64,000 bases of DNA from Gerris lacustris (lineage: Eukaryota > Arthropoda > Insecta > Hemiptera > Gerridae), in NCBI GenBank assembly GCA_951217055.1, contig OX578276.1, positions 158,224,393 through 158,288,392 on the forward strand, read 5' to 3'. Position numbers and translations under genes: made by a program. Positions 34,688 to 46,150 of the stretch are shown here, one piece after another; the first letter of the stretch is position 1, and each line of letters begins with the position of its first letter. A model generated the notes under the pieces. That model was not told where the DNA came from. It ran no database searches and worked only from the letters and a program-made list of their open reading frames with translations.

Positions 34688-35329
34688 ATGCCTAAAACTC
34701 CTGCAAACAAATTACCACTTAAGCGTAAGTGGGTGTCAGAGGAGGTGGACTTTTCTTAGGAAGGTGAAACATTCTTCTGCGTCAAAGCCATAAGATACAG
34801 GTAAGTTCTATACCTACTTTGTATCTGAAATCGTCAAGGTCATGGATTCACAGGATGCTGGAGAGGCGCGGTAAATTCGCAATGCAAAAGAAGTTCTAAA
34901 GGCTCCAGGACTGGAAACCCACCTGAACTACATCAACGACAACTTTGGGACATTTCCTGACATAATAGAATGTCTGAAGAAACAAGATATGCTATTTCCA
35001 AACAGCGTCGAAAAAATCAAGACCCATTGCAGTACCGATTGGGTTGGAAGAGTGGGGGAAAAGGTGAAAGGAAAGTTGACTGCTGTTCTCTCAAGGAATC
35101 ATAGATGGGAACACAGCTGCCCGACTGAAGGACGAAGAAGTTGGGAGCAAGTTGGGGGGGGGGATGTGGGGGAAGTTGGTGTGAGGGATGAAAAGCAAAT
35201 GACGTGTCATGCATGAAATTTGCTCCCACCTCATCTGCCGACGTCGAAAGGTCTTTTTCCAAGTTTAAAATTCTACAGACAGACAAAAGTACCAATTTCA
35301 CGCTTGAGAATAATTTTAACGAGGGTTAA
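34688..35329 (+). pseudogene. CGGBP1-like / hAT-derived protein, broken
   Basis: Three segments stay in order. The first, from the ATG at 34688, has KLPLKRKWVSEEVDFS and meets a TAG at 34757. The second, near 34862-35100 after a TAA at 34872, gives AKEVLKAPGLETHLNYINDN, FGTFPDIIECLKKQ and EKVKGKLTAVLSRN. The third, at 35213-35329 in another frame, gives KFAPTSSADVERSFSKFK and a stop. KWVSEF-like, linker and YAPxTSxDVERSFSxxK motifs in this order are, from memory, the layout of CGGBP1-like proteins, which derive from hAT transposases. At least two stops and a frame change make it non-functional. Confidence 0.65.
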
Positions 35330-36215
35330 AAGTAAAGTTGACCTTCATATGACCTTGAAGGACAAGGTCAAATCCAAGGTCGTCATTGAATAGCTAGGGA
35401 AAAATCCTGAAACGTTTGTATTTTATATATATAGATAATATTTTCTCTTATTCAAACGAAGAAAATTGTCTGTCAATTATTGTAGAACACAGTTTCGTCG
35501 CGTCCTGTTATTCGAGGTATGGGCTAAATAGAAATTGTAGGTACGGTTCTTTCGTCGAACTAACATCTGGCACTAGTAGGGTAATGGGTGGGGGAGGGAG
35601 GTAAAATGATAATTTTTGTAGACAGTTGAAATAATATAGACCATCTGCAAGCTACTTTTGAAAAACCATCAAAATATCTTAATAATCGCAGGAGTACTTT
35701 TAAAGATAAAAGGTTTGTGTGCAAGCAGAAGGGAAAGCGATGATGCAGAAGGTCGACATTAATATATATTATATAAACATTATATATATATGTGTGTGTG
35801 TTTATGTATGTATAGTATCAGCAATGGTCTAATTAGTTATATATTAGCAGCAAAACTTTTGACAGGCAATCCGACGTACAGACATGAGACCAAAAATCAA
35901 AAGTTATCCTACAGTGGATATTCTGTTGTGGGGTTTATCGCGTTTCATTATTAGGAGGGTGGAAACCTGTTTTTAACTTTGCTTTCTCTTTTATACGGGT
36001 TAAAGTTTACAATCAAGTTCTCTTAATACTTAAATTATAGGTTTAAAGTTAAGATTTTCCCAACTTTATAAAATGTCAAATCTGGGCAAAGTTTAAATGA
36101 CGACTAAAGAATTTAAGAGCGGGTTCTAGTTGGAGATTAAGATTTATCTCGTGGTTTTCCCTTTAGAATGGTTTCAGACTTAAAACCTCTTGAGTGAATA
36201 GCTAACCCAACTCAA
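35330..36215. other. AT-rich sequence, no genes
   Basis: A short TA/TG microsatellite lies at about 35755-35800. The 62-codon frame at 35416 shows no motif. Confidence 0.4.
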
Positions 36216-36216
36216 A

Positions 36217-36310
36217 ACTATGACCCAATTCACACACGAATGGCGTATGGCACTGGCGTGGCGATAGCGTGGGTCTGGCGTAGCTCTGGCGTGGGGCTAG
36301 TTTGTACCAC
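36217..36310 (+). repeat. GGCGTGGC-rich inverted end, left
   Basis: TGACCCAATTCACACACGA followed by tandem GGCGTGGC(A/G)CT-like units. The reverse complement of 38990-39092 starts GGGACAATTCTCACACGA and continues with the same units, so the two are terminal inverted repeats or two MITE copies in opposite orientation. Confidence 0.7.
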
Positions 36311-36429
36311 CTATATGTTAATTTATGGCCCAATCTACACTGGTATGGCGGGACATGTTGCTCCCACCGCGCCACTCCTTCACCACCTGTGGCTTATCGA
36401 AGGGGCGCGCCAATTGCTAACCAATTATT

Positions 36430-36570
36430 TTTTACAAGCTTTTATTTAAGTTGCAGTGTTTGTATGTATGTTCGGGTCCAATCTTGCAACTGAATTTTAA
36501 AGCAGTTATCCTCAACCGATTGAATTGAAATTTTGCATACACGTTTAGTTTGGATGGCAATGCATGGTTA
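36430..36570 (+). repeat. short repeat with GTTTGTATGTATGTTCGG
   Basis: It carries the shared module order: a TGTATGTATG tract, then CAACCGATTGAATTGAAATT and TTGCATACACG. It shares this layout with families A, C, D and E but not their flanking sequence. Confidence 0.45.
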
Positions 36571-36804
36571 GCTAAGTGAAGTCATTTTAAATCCGGCACT
36601 TCTTTAGATTTTTACTCCCCTAATACAGAAAACAGAGGGGAGTATCAATCTAAAGAAGAACCTTCCGTACACCTTTTTTACATTGTTACTCCCCTTATAA
36701 AAACGGAAGTGTGATATTCCTTTGTCCCGAAGTGCATTGGGTACATTCCCAAAGTGCTAACATCCCTTTGTCTTGATAGTTATTTAGTTCAAGTCATTAA
36801 TATA

Positions 36805-37379
36805 GTCCAGGAGATAGCGTGCAAAAAAGTGTCTGACTAACATCAAGCTAAAATTTTTTATACAAGTCAATCTTTTAGCACCTTTTAAGAATATGTGGTC
36901 GGCTAACTTCGTCTGCGGGACATAGTTTGGCAATAGGCGTTTGAAAAAAACAAACCGGTGGAGAGCGGCCATGTCTCACCAATTATGGTGGAAAATGTGA
37001 TTTTCATAATCCTGAGTACAGAATTAGTTAGTAGACCGTTAATCAAGTTGATGTTAGTTTGTCCCTTGACAGGCGACCACGTTGATTTTTAGTAATATTT
37101 GAATAACTAACCTATCAAGTGTGAAAATAACATCGACTTGATTTTTGGTCTACTAACTAATTCTGTACTCAGGATCATGAAAATCACATTGTCCACCATA
37201 ATTGGTGAGACATGGTTGCTCTCTACCGGTTTGTTTTTTTCAAATGCCTATTGCCAAGCTATGTCCCGCAGTCGAACTTAGCCGACCACATATTCTTAAA
37301 AGGCGCTAAAAGATTGACTTGTATACAAAATTCTAGCTTGATGTTAGTCAGACACTTTTTTGCACGCTATCTCCTGGAC
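36805..37379. mobile_element. foldback MITE with TA target duplication
   Basis: 575 bp with arms of about 255-270 bp and a spacer of about 60 bp. The left end is GTCCAGGAGATAGCGTGC and the right end its reverse complement, each next to TA (36803-36804, 37380-37381). The arms differ by scattered substitutions. TA duplication suggests a Tc1/mariner-type mobiliser. Confidence 0.8.
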
Positions 37380-37431
37380 TAATAGTATCAATCTACAAAA
37401 GTACCCTAAATCCAATATCCCGAACAGCCCA

Positions 37432-38660
37432 TGATAATAATAATAATAATAATTTATTTCCACCATACATAAATACGTGTTTCAAACAATTAATTTTTTT
37501 TTTCTTTTTCTTTCTTTTTTTTTTTTGGTAGTACATCAAATAAAAATTGGTGAGGGCCCTAAGTAAGTGATAGACACCTAGAGAGAGGGCCCCGTCTCTA
37601 ATACTATGTTACATTTTTCTCTTTATTTAAATTTAGAATATATTTCTTAAAAATAAAATTTCTTTCTTCTTTAAATCTACAACTAACATTTTTATCAAAT
37701 ATAAAAATATTAATATTGGTAGTGTGATTATTTTTATATTTTACTTTGTGTTCTATTATAGTTATTTTAATTTTATTTTTTATTTCTTTATTTTAATTTA
37801 TTACTTATCAAATTAATAATTTATTTATATTTGGTATAACTATTTCTATAATTTGTTTTAATGATTTTATATCTGATTTAACAGATGCTCTTTGATTTTC
37901 ATTTTGAATGTGTTAAAATTATTTATGTTTTTAAGAGAGGCTGGAAGTCTGTTGAATAGTTGAGGTCCAATATACGAAGCATGTCTTTGGTTTGTAGTTG
38001 TGCGGCAGAGTTGAGTTGTAAAAGTGTTCTGTGTTTGTCATCTTGTAAGGTAGTTATGGCATAATGTAGGCAAATTTTTATTGTAAAAATGAATTAAAAT
38101 GGATTTTTCAAACAGTAATGTTATTGGCAGTACCTTGAAATCAGAAAAAGTTAACTTTGAAGAAAATATTTTGGGCTTTTTTAGTGCAATTTTTATAATA
38201 GTTTTTTGTATTACATTAGCAGGTTCTATACTGGTTGGGGAAGCCATTCCCCAAGCCAAAATACAATAATTTAATACGGATTCTACAAGGGCATGATAGA
38301 GTAATTTTAATATGGATTTAGTGGCAAACTCTCTAATTCTAATAAAACTGTAAATTGTTTTCCGTATCCGTTTTACCACCCAGTTGACATGTTCTTTCCA
38401 TTTTAAATTGTTGTCTATTATTACCCCTAAGTATTTAATGGAGTTGGTTTTACTTATTGTTTCGTTACAAGTACAGTTGGTATTGTATTGTCGTGCACAT
38501 TGCTGGCTATGTATTTTTACCTGTAAGTCATTAGTCGGTTGTCCCGGGAGTCAAGTGAAAAGCACATGTATTTTGTCTTTGTTAAATTTAAAGTAAGAAG
38601 GCTGTTGTTGAACCACTGTTTTATCTTGGTTATTCCCAAAGAAGCATTTTGAAACACTTG
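37432..38660 (-). mobile_element. LINE 3' end with (ATA)n tail
   Basis: In the sense orientation the element ends GGTGGAAATAAATTATTATT.., a TTA-type 3' tail rather than poly(A). It is truncated at about 38660. Confidence 0.65.
37900..38650 (-). pseudogene. LINE reverse transcriptase C-terminal region, frameshifted
   Basis: Across two frame changes the minus strand gives IKQWFNNSLLTLNLTKTKYM, then IKYLGVIIDNNLKWKEHVNW, KRIRKTIYSFIRIREFATKS, LLYHALVESVLNYCILAWG, IEPANVIQKTIIKIALKKP, and, after the stop at 38038, a YIGPQLFNRLPASLK-like end. The set is the RT thumb and C terminus of a non-LTR retrotransposon. I could not place the clade beyond this; the tail makes jockey unlikely. Confidence 0.7.
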
Positions 38661-38989
38661 TTCCCACGTGGCGGACTAGATATTTTTTAAGCACACCCAT
38701 GATATGGGTATCAAATGAAAAGGTTACCTGAGAAGAATACGAATACGAAAAATAAAATGACTTCAATCTGACTTGGCATAGGCATAAAATAAAATAATGC
38801 TTTTTTGAAAAAAATGTTTTTACTATTAATTTATTTTAATTTGAATAGCGGCAAAATTAATAACACCCAACAAAACGTTCTGGTAATCATCCGAGGAAAA
38901 AAACACATTCCCCTGGACACCATGTAGCTGTGTTCAAAACCACTTGAACGCCAAAAGTTTATGGATTAAACGCACCACGACAGATCCTC

Positions 38990-39092
38990 GCTAGTCCCAC
39001 GCCAGTCCCACACCTGCGCCACGCCAGCGCCACGCCAGTGCCACGCCATCACCACCCAGTGCCACATGCCACTCGTGTGAGAATTGTCCCTA
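38990..39092 (-). repeat. GGCGTGGC-rich inverted end, right
   Basis: Reads CGCCACGCCAGCGCCACGCC and similar on the plus strand and ends CACTCGTGTGAGAATTGTCC. Inverted partner of 36217-36310. Confidence 0.7.
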
Positions 39093-39359
39093 AGACTGCT
39101 TCGGAACGATTCAGATAATTACTCATTCAATTAATGTTAACAAATTTAAATAAAGTAAAACAGTTTAGCTGTTATAAATTATATTATATTGAAAAATTAC
39201 CTATTGACTTTTTGCCATTATAGGTAGGTAATTGGGCAATAACCATAATACGATTACTTCCTACTCTTCATGCTTACATGAGGAAAATATGAACTTGTAT
39301 GTTTCTTATAAAAAAAAATGTTAAATGGAAAATAGAAAATGGAAAAAACACATAATAAA

Positions 39360-40083
39360 CAGGTCAAGTGTGTGCTGGTCAACACACAGCGAGGGTCCGT
39401 AGGCCACACTATATAGTGTTTAACTGTAAAGTGTATAAACAGTGTTTTTTTAAAATGCTAAAAAGCTTACTTTGAACCATTCTAAGGATCTGATATTCTC
39501 AAAACACACTCTGATAATTTTTTTTGCCACTGAACCGGACTACAACCATGTAAATATATCGAAAAGATCATAATTATAAAAAACGTATTTTGTCAATAAA
39601 ACATAAAATTATATTTTTTTCGACATTTCCAAAAAGTGGTATCTTTACTTTTGGTCGAAGAACGTACAGGAATTTTTTCAGATTTTTTGCACTTCACACA
39701 AGCGAGATAGAGGTGGGGGGGGGGGGGGGACACGTTTCACACCCACTATAAACTTGCCTACGCTCGCCCTATCAAAGTAATATCCAAAGAATTATATATT
39801 TTTGTAATCAGCTCGACGTACCCTTTAATATGATACCCCTCACGGCGTCGAAAAAATTTTAAAAAAATTTTAACCCTTAAGTTTTTTTACCCTAATTTTT
39901 TTGAAAAATAATTTTTTTTAAATCGCTATATTTTTAAAATATGTGGGCAGGTACAAGACACATACATGCCAAATTTCAAAGTGATCGAACGAAAGGTGTA
40001 GCCGTGAGAGCACGCGAGAGGACGGACGGACAGACACACGCAGGAAAAATATAAGGGTCCTTGGTTTTGCCTACGGACCCTAA
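39360..40083 (-). repeat. Family B repeat, full length
   Basis: On the minus strand it starts AGGGTCCGTAGGCAAAACC at 40083. On the plus strand its other end (39397) also reads AGGGTCCGTAGGC, so this copy has a 13-bp terminal inverted repeat. A G-run at 39714-39730 is the counterpart of the C-run in the other copies. Confidence 0.75.
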
Positions 40084-40334
40084 AAATTATATTAATCTAC
40101 AGCGAACTTTGGAACTACACAAATGGACAGATAAAAAAATACGTGTGGTGTCGCGGGACACCCGGTAGGAACGAAGTTCCTTACATTTTTCATTAAATAT
40201 AAATTATAAAATCACACTGCTAAATACGTATACATTGCTAACTACTTATACATGACGGAGTTAGAAAAGAGACAAAATTAAAAGTAACAAACTGTTTGTA
40301 CCTGGCAGAGTTAAGGCGAAATTAAAAGAAATTA

Positions 40335-40396
40335 ATTATTTGTATCATTAAAGCAAGCGTCTTACTATAAATATATATCAAATATAAGAAAAAAGT
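40335..40396. repeat. 62-bp direct repeat, left
   Basis: ATTATTTGTATCATTAAAGC through AAATATAAGAAAAAAGT. It matches 41048-41109 with two mismatches, at both edges of the insertion. Confidence 0.9.
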
Positions 40397-41047
40397 CCAG
40401 TCATGCACCATGACTTAATGAGCGAATTTTCAAATAAATGTGTGTATTATTGGCTTATGATAATATTGGAAAATTTTGATTTAGAATTTGCATGGGTGAA
40501 AAAAAAAAATTGGCACACAGGGGTACGGGGTACAAAAGTCAAAATAGTATTTACCCTTCAAGATGCATGTCGTTGGAAAGCTCTTTAAGAGTAGAGTAAT
40601 TGTTGTTATATACACTTTTATCATATTTTCATATAAAAGGGGGGTAAAACTGATAAAACACGTTTTTATGCTATTTTTGACCCTAAATTGTAAAAATTTG
40701 ACCCCTAAATGAACTCCAAAAATTCTGGCCAACGAACTCATCCTTTCTTTTGATATTATTGACATTTTAAAATTTGTTTGAAATTTTTAAGTGCATCCTA
40801 AGGGGAGATATCGTCTGGAGTGACACATATATACATACATATATACATACATATATACATACATATATACATACATATATACATACATATATACATACAT
40901 ATATACATAAAAAAAAGTGTTAAATTTTAGGAATTGATTCAGAATGGTCTGAAACGGATTTCCATGGAAAATTTTTTTAAAAATTCGCATTATAAAAATT
41001 TTGAAGCCATTGCAATAGCGTAATTTTCTTTGAAAATTCGCTAAAAC
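40397..41047 (+). mobile_element. 651-bp insertion (CCAGTCATGCACC element)
   Basis: Starts CCAGTCATGCACCATGAC and ends TTCGCTAAAAC. It contains a family F segment (GGTACGGGGTACAAAAG), a GGGGGGTAAAA block, and a (ATATATACATAC)n array at 40828-40908. An inverted copy lies at 43650-44264. There is no coding capacity. Confidence 0.75.
40828..40908 (+). repeat. (ATATATACATAC)n microsatellite
   Basis: About seven 12-bp units. The inverted element copy has a shorter array at 43788-43838. Confidence 0.95.
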
Positions 41048-41109
41048 ATTATTTGTATCATTAAAGCAAGCGTCTTACTAAAAATATATATTAAATATAA
41101 GAAAAAAGT
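41048..41109. repeat. 62-bp direct repeat, right
   Basis: Second copy of 40335-40396, on the other side of the insertion. Confidence 0.9.
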
Positions 41110-41639
41110 TGATCATGATGAGTTTATAGTAAAAGAGTATGTTTGTTAAAGGAGTTTGGATTGAAATAGAACTGTTTTCTACCTACCCGGCCAATTAATT
41201 TAAAATATTATAAAATATATCTCTTCCCTACTCTACAGCTTCTGCTTGTATCAGGGTGAAATTTTACAGGATTATATTTTATTTATTTACAAAACAAAGT
41301 GACATTTTTGACATATATAACAAAAATAATCAAAACAAGTCAAGTAACAGGCTTCCTTAATAACACTTTTTCCCGTCTTTTAAAGCTTACGTTTACTCGA
41401 GCGTTGCGCGTGAATGCTTGGGTGGATACCGTTTTCCGACGAATTCAGCCTGGGCATTGGTAAAATGAAAATGTGTACCAAATTTCAACTAACTCGGTCT
41501 TCTATTACTCATGTTATCGTCATCGGTAGATTTCGTGACGGAAATTGCGTGACGGTGATTTTGGTAGTTTTTTTCGGATTCATTCCCGGGCTCTAGAACG
41601 TGCCATAAGCAACTTCGTTCCAAAAAGATTGTAAAATAA

Positions 41640-43645
41640 AAAAAACTCTTAGTGATAGATTAAATATCCTTATCTGTGAAGCAAGTTGTTTCTTGTCTTC
41701 CACAACAGTATCACGTGTCCATAGAGGAAAAGTCACCATTATCTAAAGAATGAAAATGCGTAACGTATATGATGATTTTAATGAAGTTTGATAAAAGGGC
41801 GTTATTTTCCTTTGACTCGGAAATTTGAACAGTAACACTAATACATGTTGCAGCTTCCTAAGAGATGTTTTAACATGAGAGAACGCGCGTGTCTTTCAAC
41901 TTTACTCTTTTTAAAGTCTCTGAAAATTCTTTTGACCCTGACATTTTGAAAAGGGGATTGAGTCGGTTTCTCTAGTCAAGGAAAATGAAAAGCCCTTTTG
42001 ATCTCTTATTCCATTTGAGATAACTCTTTTTCTGGCGTTTTCTATTCTCTTGTGCCTTAGAAAACTTTCCGTTCCATGTTGGGTTTCCATTCTCTAGTTC
42101 CCTTTGAAGTGCAACAACATTATCAATAATGATTCCTCTTGTTAACTCAAATATTTTTTCCAACATTTTCTCCTCTAAGTAATCAAATTTAACGTTAGTT
42201 TATTTGTTATAATGTACTTCTGTCTCCCTTTGTTTATAATAGTTATAATTTGATTTAAATTAAAAATGTTTTTAAACTCCAATAATAATATTTAATAACT
42301 ATATTATGGGTGATTCCAATTTAAAGTGTTATTTTGGAATCTAAAATTGGACTTAGACTGAAAATTTTGACTTTTTAAAAAAATTCAGGAAAAATTATGG
42401 AATGTTCTCGGACTAATTTCAGATATATTGCAGCATGCGGGACAGATGGGAAATAATGTTTTAAATTTTAAGGCCGGAATTAAGTTTATTTAAAACATTA
42501 AGCCACATGAATTACACATTTTTGTGCATATTGTAAATGGTTGTTACATTTCACACTTTATGATAATATTTTGGTCAGTAGTTTAAAATAAAAATCCAAT
42601 TTTAATACACCATTAAATAGCACACTTAAAAGCCTAAACAATGAACTATAACTTAACCTAAAAAGTTTTTGAAAATAGACTTTAATAACCTGCAAGGTAA
42701 TTACGTTTAAAAAGGTACGTAACTGGAAGAACAATAGGAATTTACGCTAGCTCTCAACTAAAGGGTTCAGCTCGTCCCCTATCAACAGTTGCTAGAAAAC
42801 CAGTGTTGCGGCATTGCAAACATCTCTCTCCACTTAAAATCTCCCTGCCACAACCAGAGTAGGGGTCACATGTATATATAATGTCACGGTAATTACATTT
42901 TTTAAAGGACAAACTTTAACTTCCGTTTAGTAATAATTTATTATTTTTAATAACTAATACATATTATAATCCTGGTAGGACCCTACTTCAAAATTATCCA
43001 ATAAGTTATTGAATAAAATTATTAATGTATGAGCTACAGTGAAGTGAATAAGAACAACTGACTTAAGGGCAGCCACGGTTGTTACAAAATCGCCTTTTGA
43101 AAATTGTTGTAGCTATTAAAATTAAGCGGCGCATTATTTTTTTGCTTGGTTGTAGTTCTGTTACCTTAACTTAGTTAACATAAAGAAAAATCCTGTCAAT
43201 TAAGTGAAAAACGCTCCAGTTATTCATCTAGGACATGAAAATTGCACTTTAAATTGGAATCACCCTTATAGACTAGCCTTCACTCCTCGCGGGGATCATG
43301 CTAGGTATTAGTCTCTTCCACATTGTTCATTTTTGTATATTTAAGCGTAATATTCTGCTAAATATTTATATGTTCTTTGAAAATACCTTTAAAAATCATA
43401 ATAATAAAAATAATATTATTATTTTACTGTTTTTTTTTTTTAAATCGCTAAAAATTGAGATAAAAAACAGCTGTTAATAAAAAAACAAACACTGATTGTT
43501 TTGTTTTAACTTTCGAATCATTACACTTACTCGAACTTTCGAGTCATCAATTCGATTTTTACAACTTTCATTGCTTTAAATCTTTTATCTATCAAAGAAA
43601 GATAATTTAATAGTTTTCTGATATTATTTTGATAAATAGTTACTT
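41640..43645. other. AT-rich sequence, no confident genes
   Basis: A 64-codon frame at 41972-42166 (minus) is charged and lysine-rich (ENRKRQKKSYLKWNKRSK) but matches nothing I know. The rest shows only simple AT sequence. Confidence 0.35.
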
Positions 43646-43649
43646 AGGT

Positions 43650-44264
43650 TTTAGCGAATTTTCAAAGAAAATTACGCTATTGCAATGGCTTCAACATTTT
43701 TGTAATGCGAATTTTTGAAAATTTTTTCCATGGAAATCCGTTTTAGACCATTCTGAATCGATTCCTAAAATTTAACACTTTTTTTTATGTATGTATGTAT
43801 ATATGTATGTATATATGTATGTATATATGTATGTATATATGTGTCACTCCAGATGATATCTCCCCTTAGGATGCACTTAAAAATTTCAAACAAATTTTAA
43901 AATGTCAATAATATCAAAAGAGAGGATGAGTTCGTTGGCCAGAATTTTTGGAGTCCATTTAGGGGTCAAATTTTGACCATTTAGGGTCAAAAAACGTGTT
44001 TTTCCCATTTTACCCCCCTTTTATGTGAAAATATGATAAAAAGTAAATAACAACAATTACTGTATTCTTAAAGAGCTTTCCAACGACATGCATCTTGAAG
44101 GGTAAATACTATTTTGACTTTTGTACCCCGTACCCCTGTGTACCAATTTTTTTTTTTTCACCCGTGCAAATTCTAAACCAAAATTTTCCTATATTATCAT
44201 AAGCCAATAAAACGCAGATTTCTTTGAAAATTCAGCTCATTAAGTCATGGTGCATGACTGGACT
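43650..44264 (-). mobile_element. inverted copy of the CCAGTCATGCACC element
   Basis: Reverse-complement match to 40397-41047 along its whole length, from CGCTAAAAC to GGTGCATGACTGG. It lacks the 62-bp flanking duplication and is preceded on its outer edge by ACTTTTTT, like the first copy. Confidence 0.75.
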
Positions 44265-44286
44265 TTTTTGAAGTTTAAATAAAAAT

Positions 44287-44395
44287 ATGGATGATAATGT
44301 TGTGCAAGAAATTGAACACTTGTTTGATAACACACCACCCGAAATTGCAAATATTGCCACATCATACAAGGAAAGTTTATTGCCTTCTAAATCAG
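44287..44395 (+). CDS. possible first exon of a tyrosine-recombinase-like (Crypton-like) protein
   Basis: From the ATG the frame gives 36 residues, including EIEHLFDNTPPEIANIATSY and KESLLPSKS, then meets TCAG|GTACT, a good splice donor, in phase 1. The pattern LLPxKS next to a short acidic N-terminus resembles, from memory, the start of the core-binding domain of Crypton-like tyrosine recombinases and related insect proteins. If the donor is not used the frame continues to 44478 with hydrophobic residues and no motif. No second exon was found. It could be an isolated TE-derived exon, or chance. Confidence 0.35.
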
Positions 44396-44479
44396 GTACT
44401 AAAATCTTTAGTGTAATTTTTCTGCCGTTAGTAGATATAATATTGTATGTAACTATGCAGCAAAGGAAACATTCCTGAC

Positions 44480-44880
44480 TCGTTTAAAGATTACCTGCTT
44501 CGGTTACACCTCAGCAGGTAATTAACGTTTTCCTGCCTCGGCTTCGACTGTACTCTAGTATAACCATCTCTTGAACTAAACTTATCATGATTAACTATTT
44601 CCTCAATATTCAATCAATATTTATTTGAAGTCGCTCACTTCAATGATAAGAAAACTACTTTTCTTTTAATTTTGACTTAACTCTGCTAAGCACTATGCAC
44701 AAATAATTAGTTACTTTTAATTTTGTCTCTTTTCTAACTCAGACAAGTATAAGTACATAGTTAGCATCGTATACTTAGTAGTGTGATTTTATAATCTATA
44801 TATTTAATGAAAAGTGTAAGGAACTTGCTTCCTAACGAGTGCCCTGCGACACTACACGTATATTTTTTTCTACTGGACCA
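44480..44880 (+). repeat. Family S, E and A remnants
   Basis: A family S piece (TTCCTGCCTCGGCTTCG) at 44480-44560, a family E end (GAAGTCGCTCACTTCAATGA) near 44622, then the family A 3' end (GTAAGGAACTTGCTTCCTAA, GCCCTGCGACACTACACG) to about 44865. Confidence 0.6.
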
Positions 44881-45239
44881 ACTTTCTATTTTTCTTAATA
44901 ACGAATTACGAGGCTAATTTTGTCTGATTTATTTATTTGACTTTCTGGTTAATACTCGAACATTAATTCTAAAAAAGGTGGAACGTAGAGGCCTGCTATA
45001 GACTGTTCTAAAAGCGGGTTTTAAAGCTTACTTTGTTCAGAAGAGAGATCATTAGGCCGGTTTCATTTCCTTTTCATCTGAGGAATCGTTTAGGGAAAAT
45101 GTTTAAACACGCAGCTCTTCAAAGAAAAGCATGGCTAAATAGAGACCTGCTGCTCAGTAACGAGTAGAAGCACGTAATTACCTTGAAATGTTTCCCACGT
45201 ACAACAGTTATTGATAATTAACAGGGAAAGTACAACATC

Positions 45240-45400
45240 TTTGAAGTTTTTTTGTAGGCTTATTGCGGCTAAACGTATTGAAAAGCGCAGATTGCGCCAG
45301 CCGTAACTGACTTTAAAAGATCTACAACTTTGGTCCTATGACTTTTTCTCGTACCTCCATCGGTTGTACCTTTTTTTTACTTTTTGACTTTTAAGCTCTT
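45240..45400 (+). repeat. Family H repeat
   Basis: TTATTGCGGCTAAACGTATT, CGTAACTGACTTTAAAAGAT, CTACAACTTTGGTCCTATGA. Confidence 0.65.
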
Positions 45401-45879
45401 ATGGCGTCCGCAATTGTTGACCGATTTAATTTCTAATTGGGATGCTAAAACCTCACACTAATGCTTTAAATCGAGTATTGCATTTATTTTATTAATTTGT
45501 CCTAGAACTATATTTATTAATTATTTACTGGTGCAACTGCTATATCTTTAAAAGTATTCATCTGATTTTTCATGAAATTTTTATGGTTTGTCGAAAGTAG
45601 CGCATGCGGATAGCACCTGCCTAATTTCAACCTTCTGCGCACTTTAAATCGTGCTAAATTAATATTTCTATGTACTATAAAGCCGCATGGCTAACTGACT
45701 CACTGACTGATATTAATGTTAACCCACTTCCAGAAGAGCTAGAGACTTGTGGTTTGCGCCATTCGACGCGCAACGTCCATATTGTGAACCAAAATAATTA
45801 TACAAAGTTCACTTTTCCCCCTCATTCCACTTTTTAAAAAATAAAAATGGCCGACTTGAATTTTAAGCTGTATTGGGGA

Positions 45880-46150
45880 CTTATTGCGGCTAAACGGTAA
45901 GTCGTATTGGAAAACGGATAGCACCAGCGGTAACTGATTTTAAAAGATCTGCAACTTTGATCCTATGACTTTTTGTCGTATCATCATCGCTTGTACCTTA
46001 GATGGTGATAATTTTGGTATTTTTTTCCTTTTTGTCTTTGAATGGCCATAGTTTCTATAATAGTTGACTGATTTTTTTATTTCTGATCGAGGTGCTTGAA
46101 TCTCACACTAATGCACTTTAAATTGATTATATTTTATTTTATTAGTTCAT
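45880..46150 (+). repeat. Family H repeat
   Basis: TTATTGCGGCTAAACGGTAA, GGTAACTGATTTTAAAAGAT, GCAACTTTGATCCTATGACT. Direct copy of 45240-45400 about 640 bp downstream. The TTGACCGATTT/TTGACTGATTT block follows in both. Confidence 0.65.

Larger units (their letters stand above)
36217..39092. mobile_element. possible composite element between GGCGTGGC-rich inverted ends
   Basis: If the inverted ends belong to one element it is about 2.9 kb and contains a foldback MITE and a LINE 3' end as later insertions. A second end-like sequence GGCCCAATCTACACTGG occurs at 36326, so several related MITEs may have accumulated here instead. Confidence 0.35.
40141..41632 (-). repeat. Family A repeat split by a 651-bp insertion
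   Basis: The left side (GTGTCGCGGGACACCCGG, GGAACGAAGTTCC) and right side (GGAACGAAGTTG-type end at 41625, CACCGTCACGCAATTTCC) are the two ends of family A on the minus strand. The interior is colinear with 32.82-33.62 kb except for 40397-41047 and a second copy of the 62-bp flank. Confidence 0.75.

Noticed and set aside
41972..42166. A lysine-rich 64-residue minus-strand frame
   Set aside because: It is short, lies in AT-rich DNA, and has no motif or supporting splice signals.
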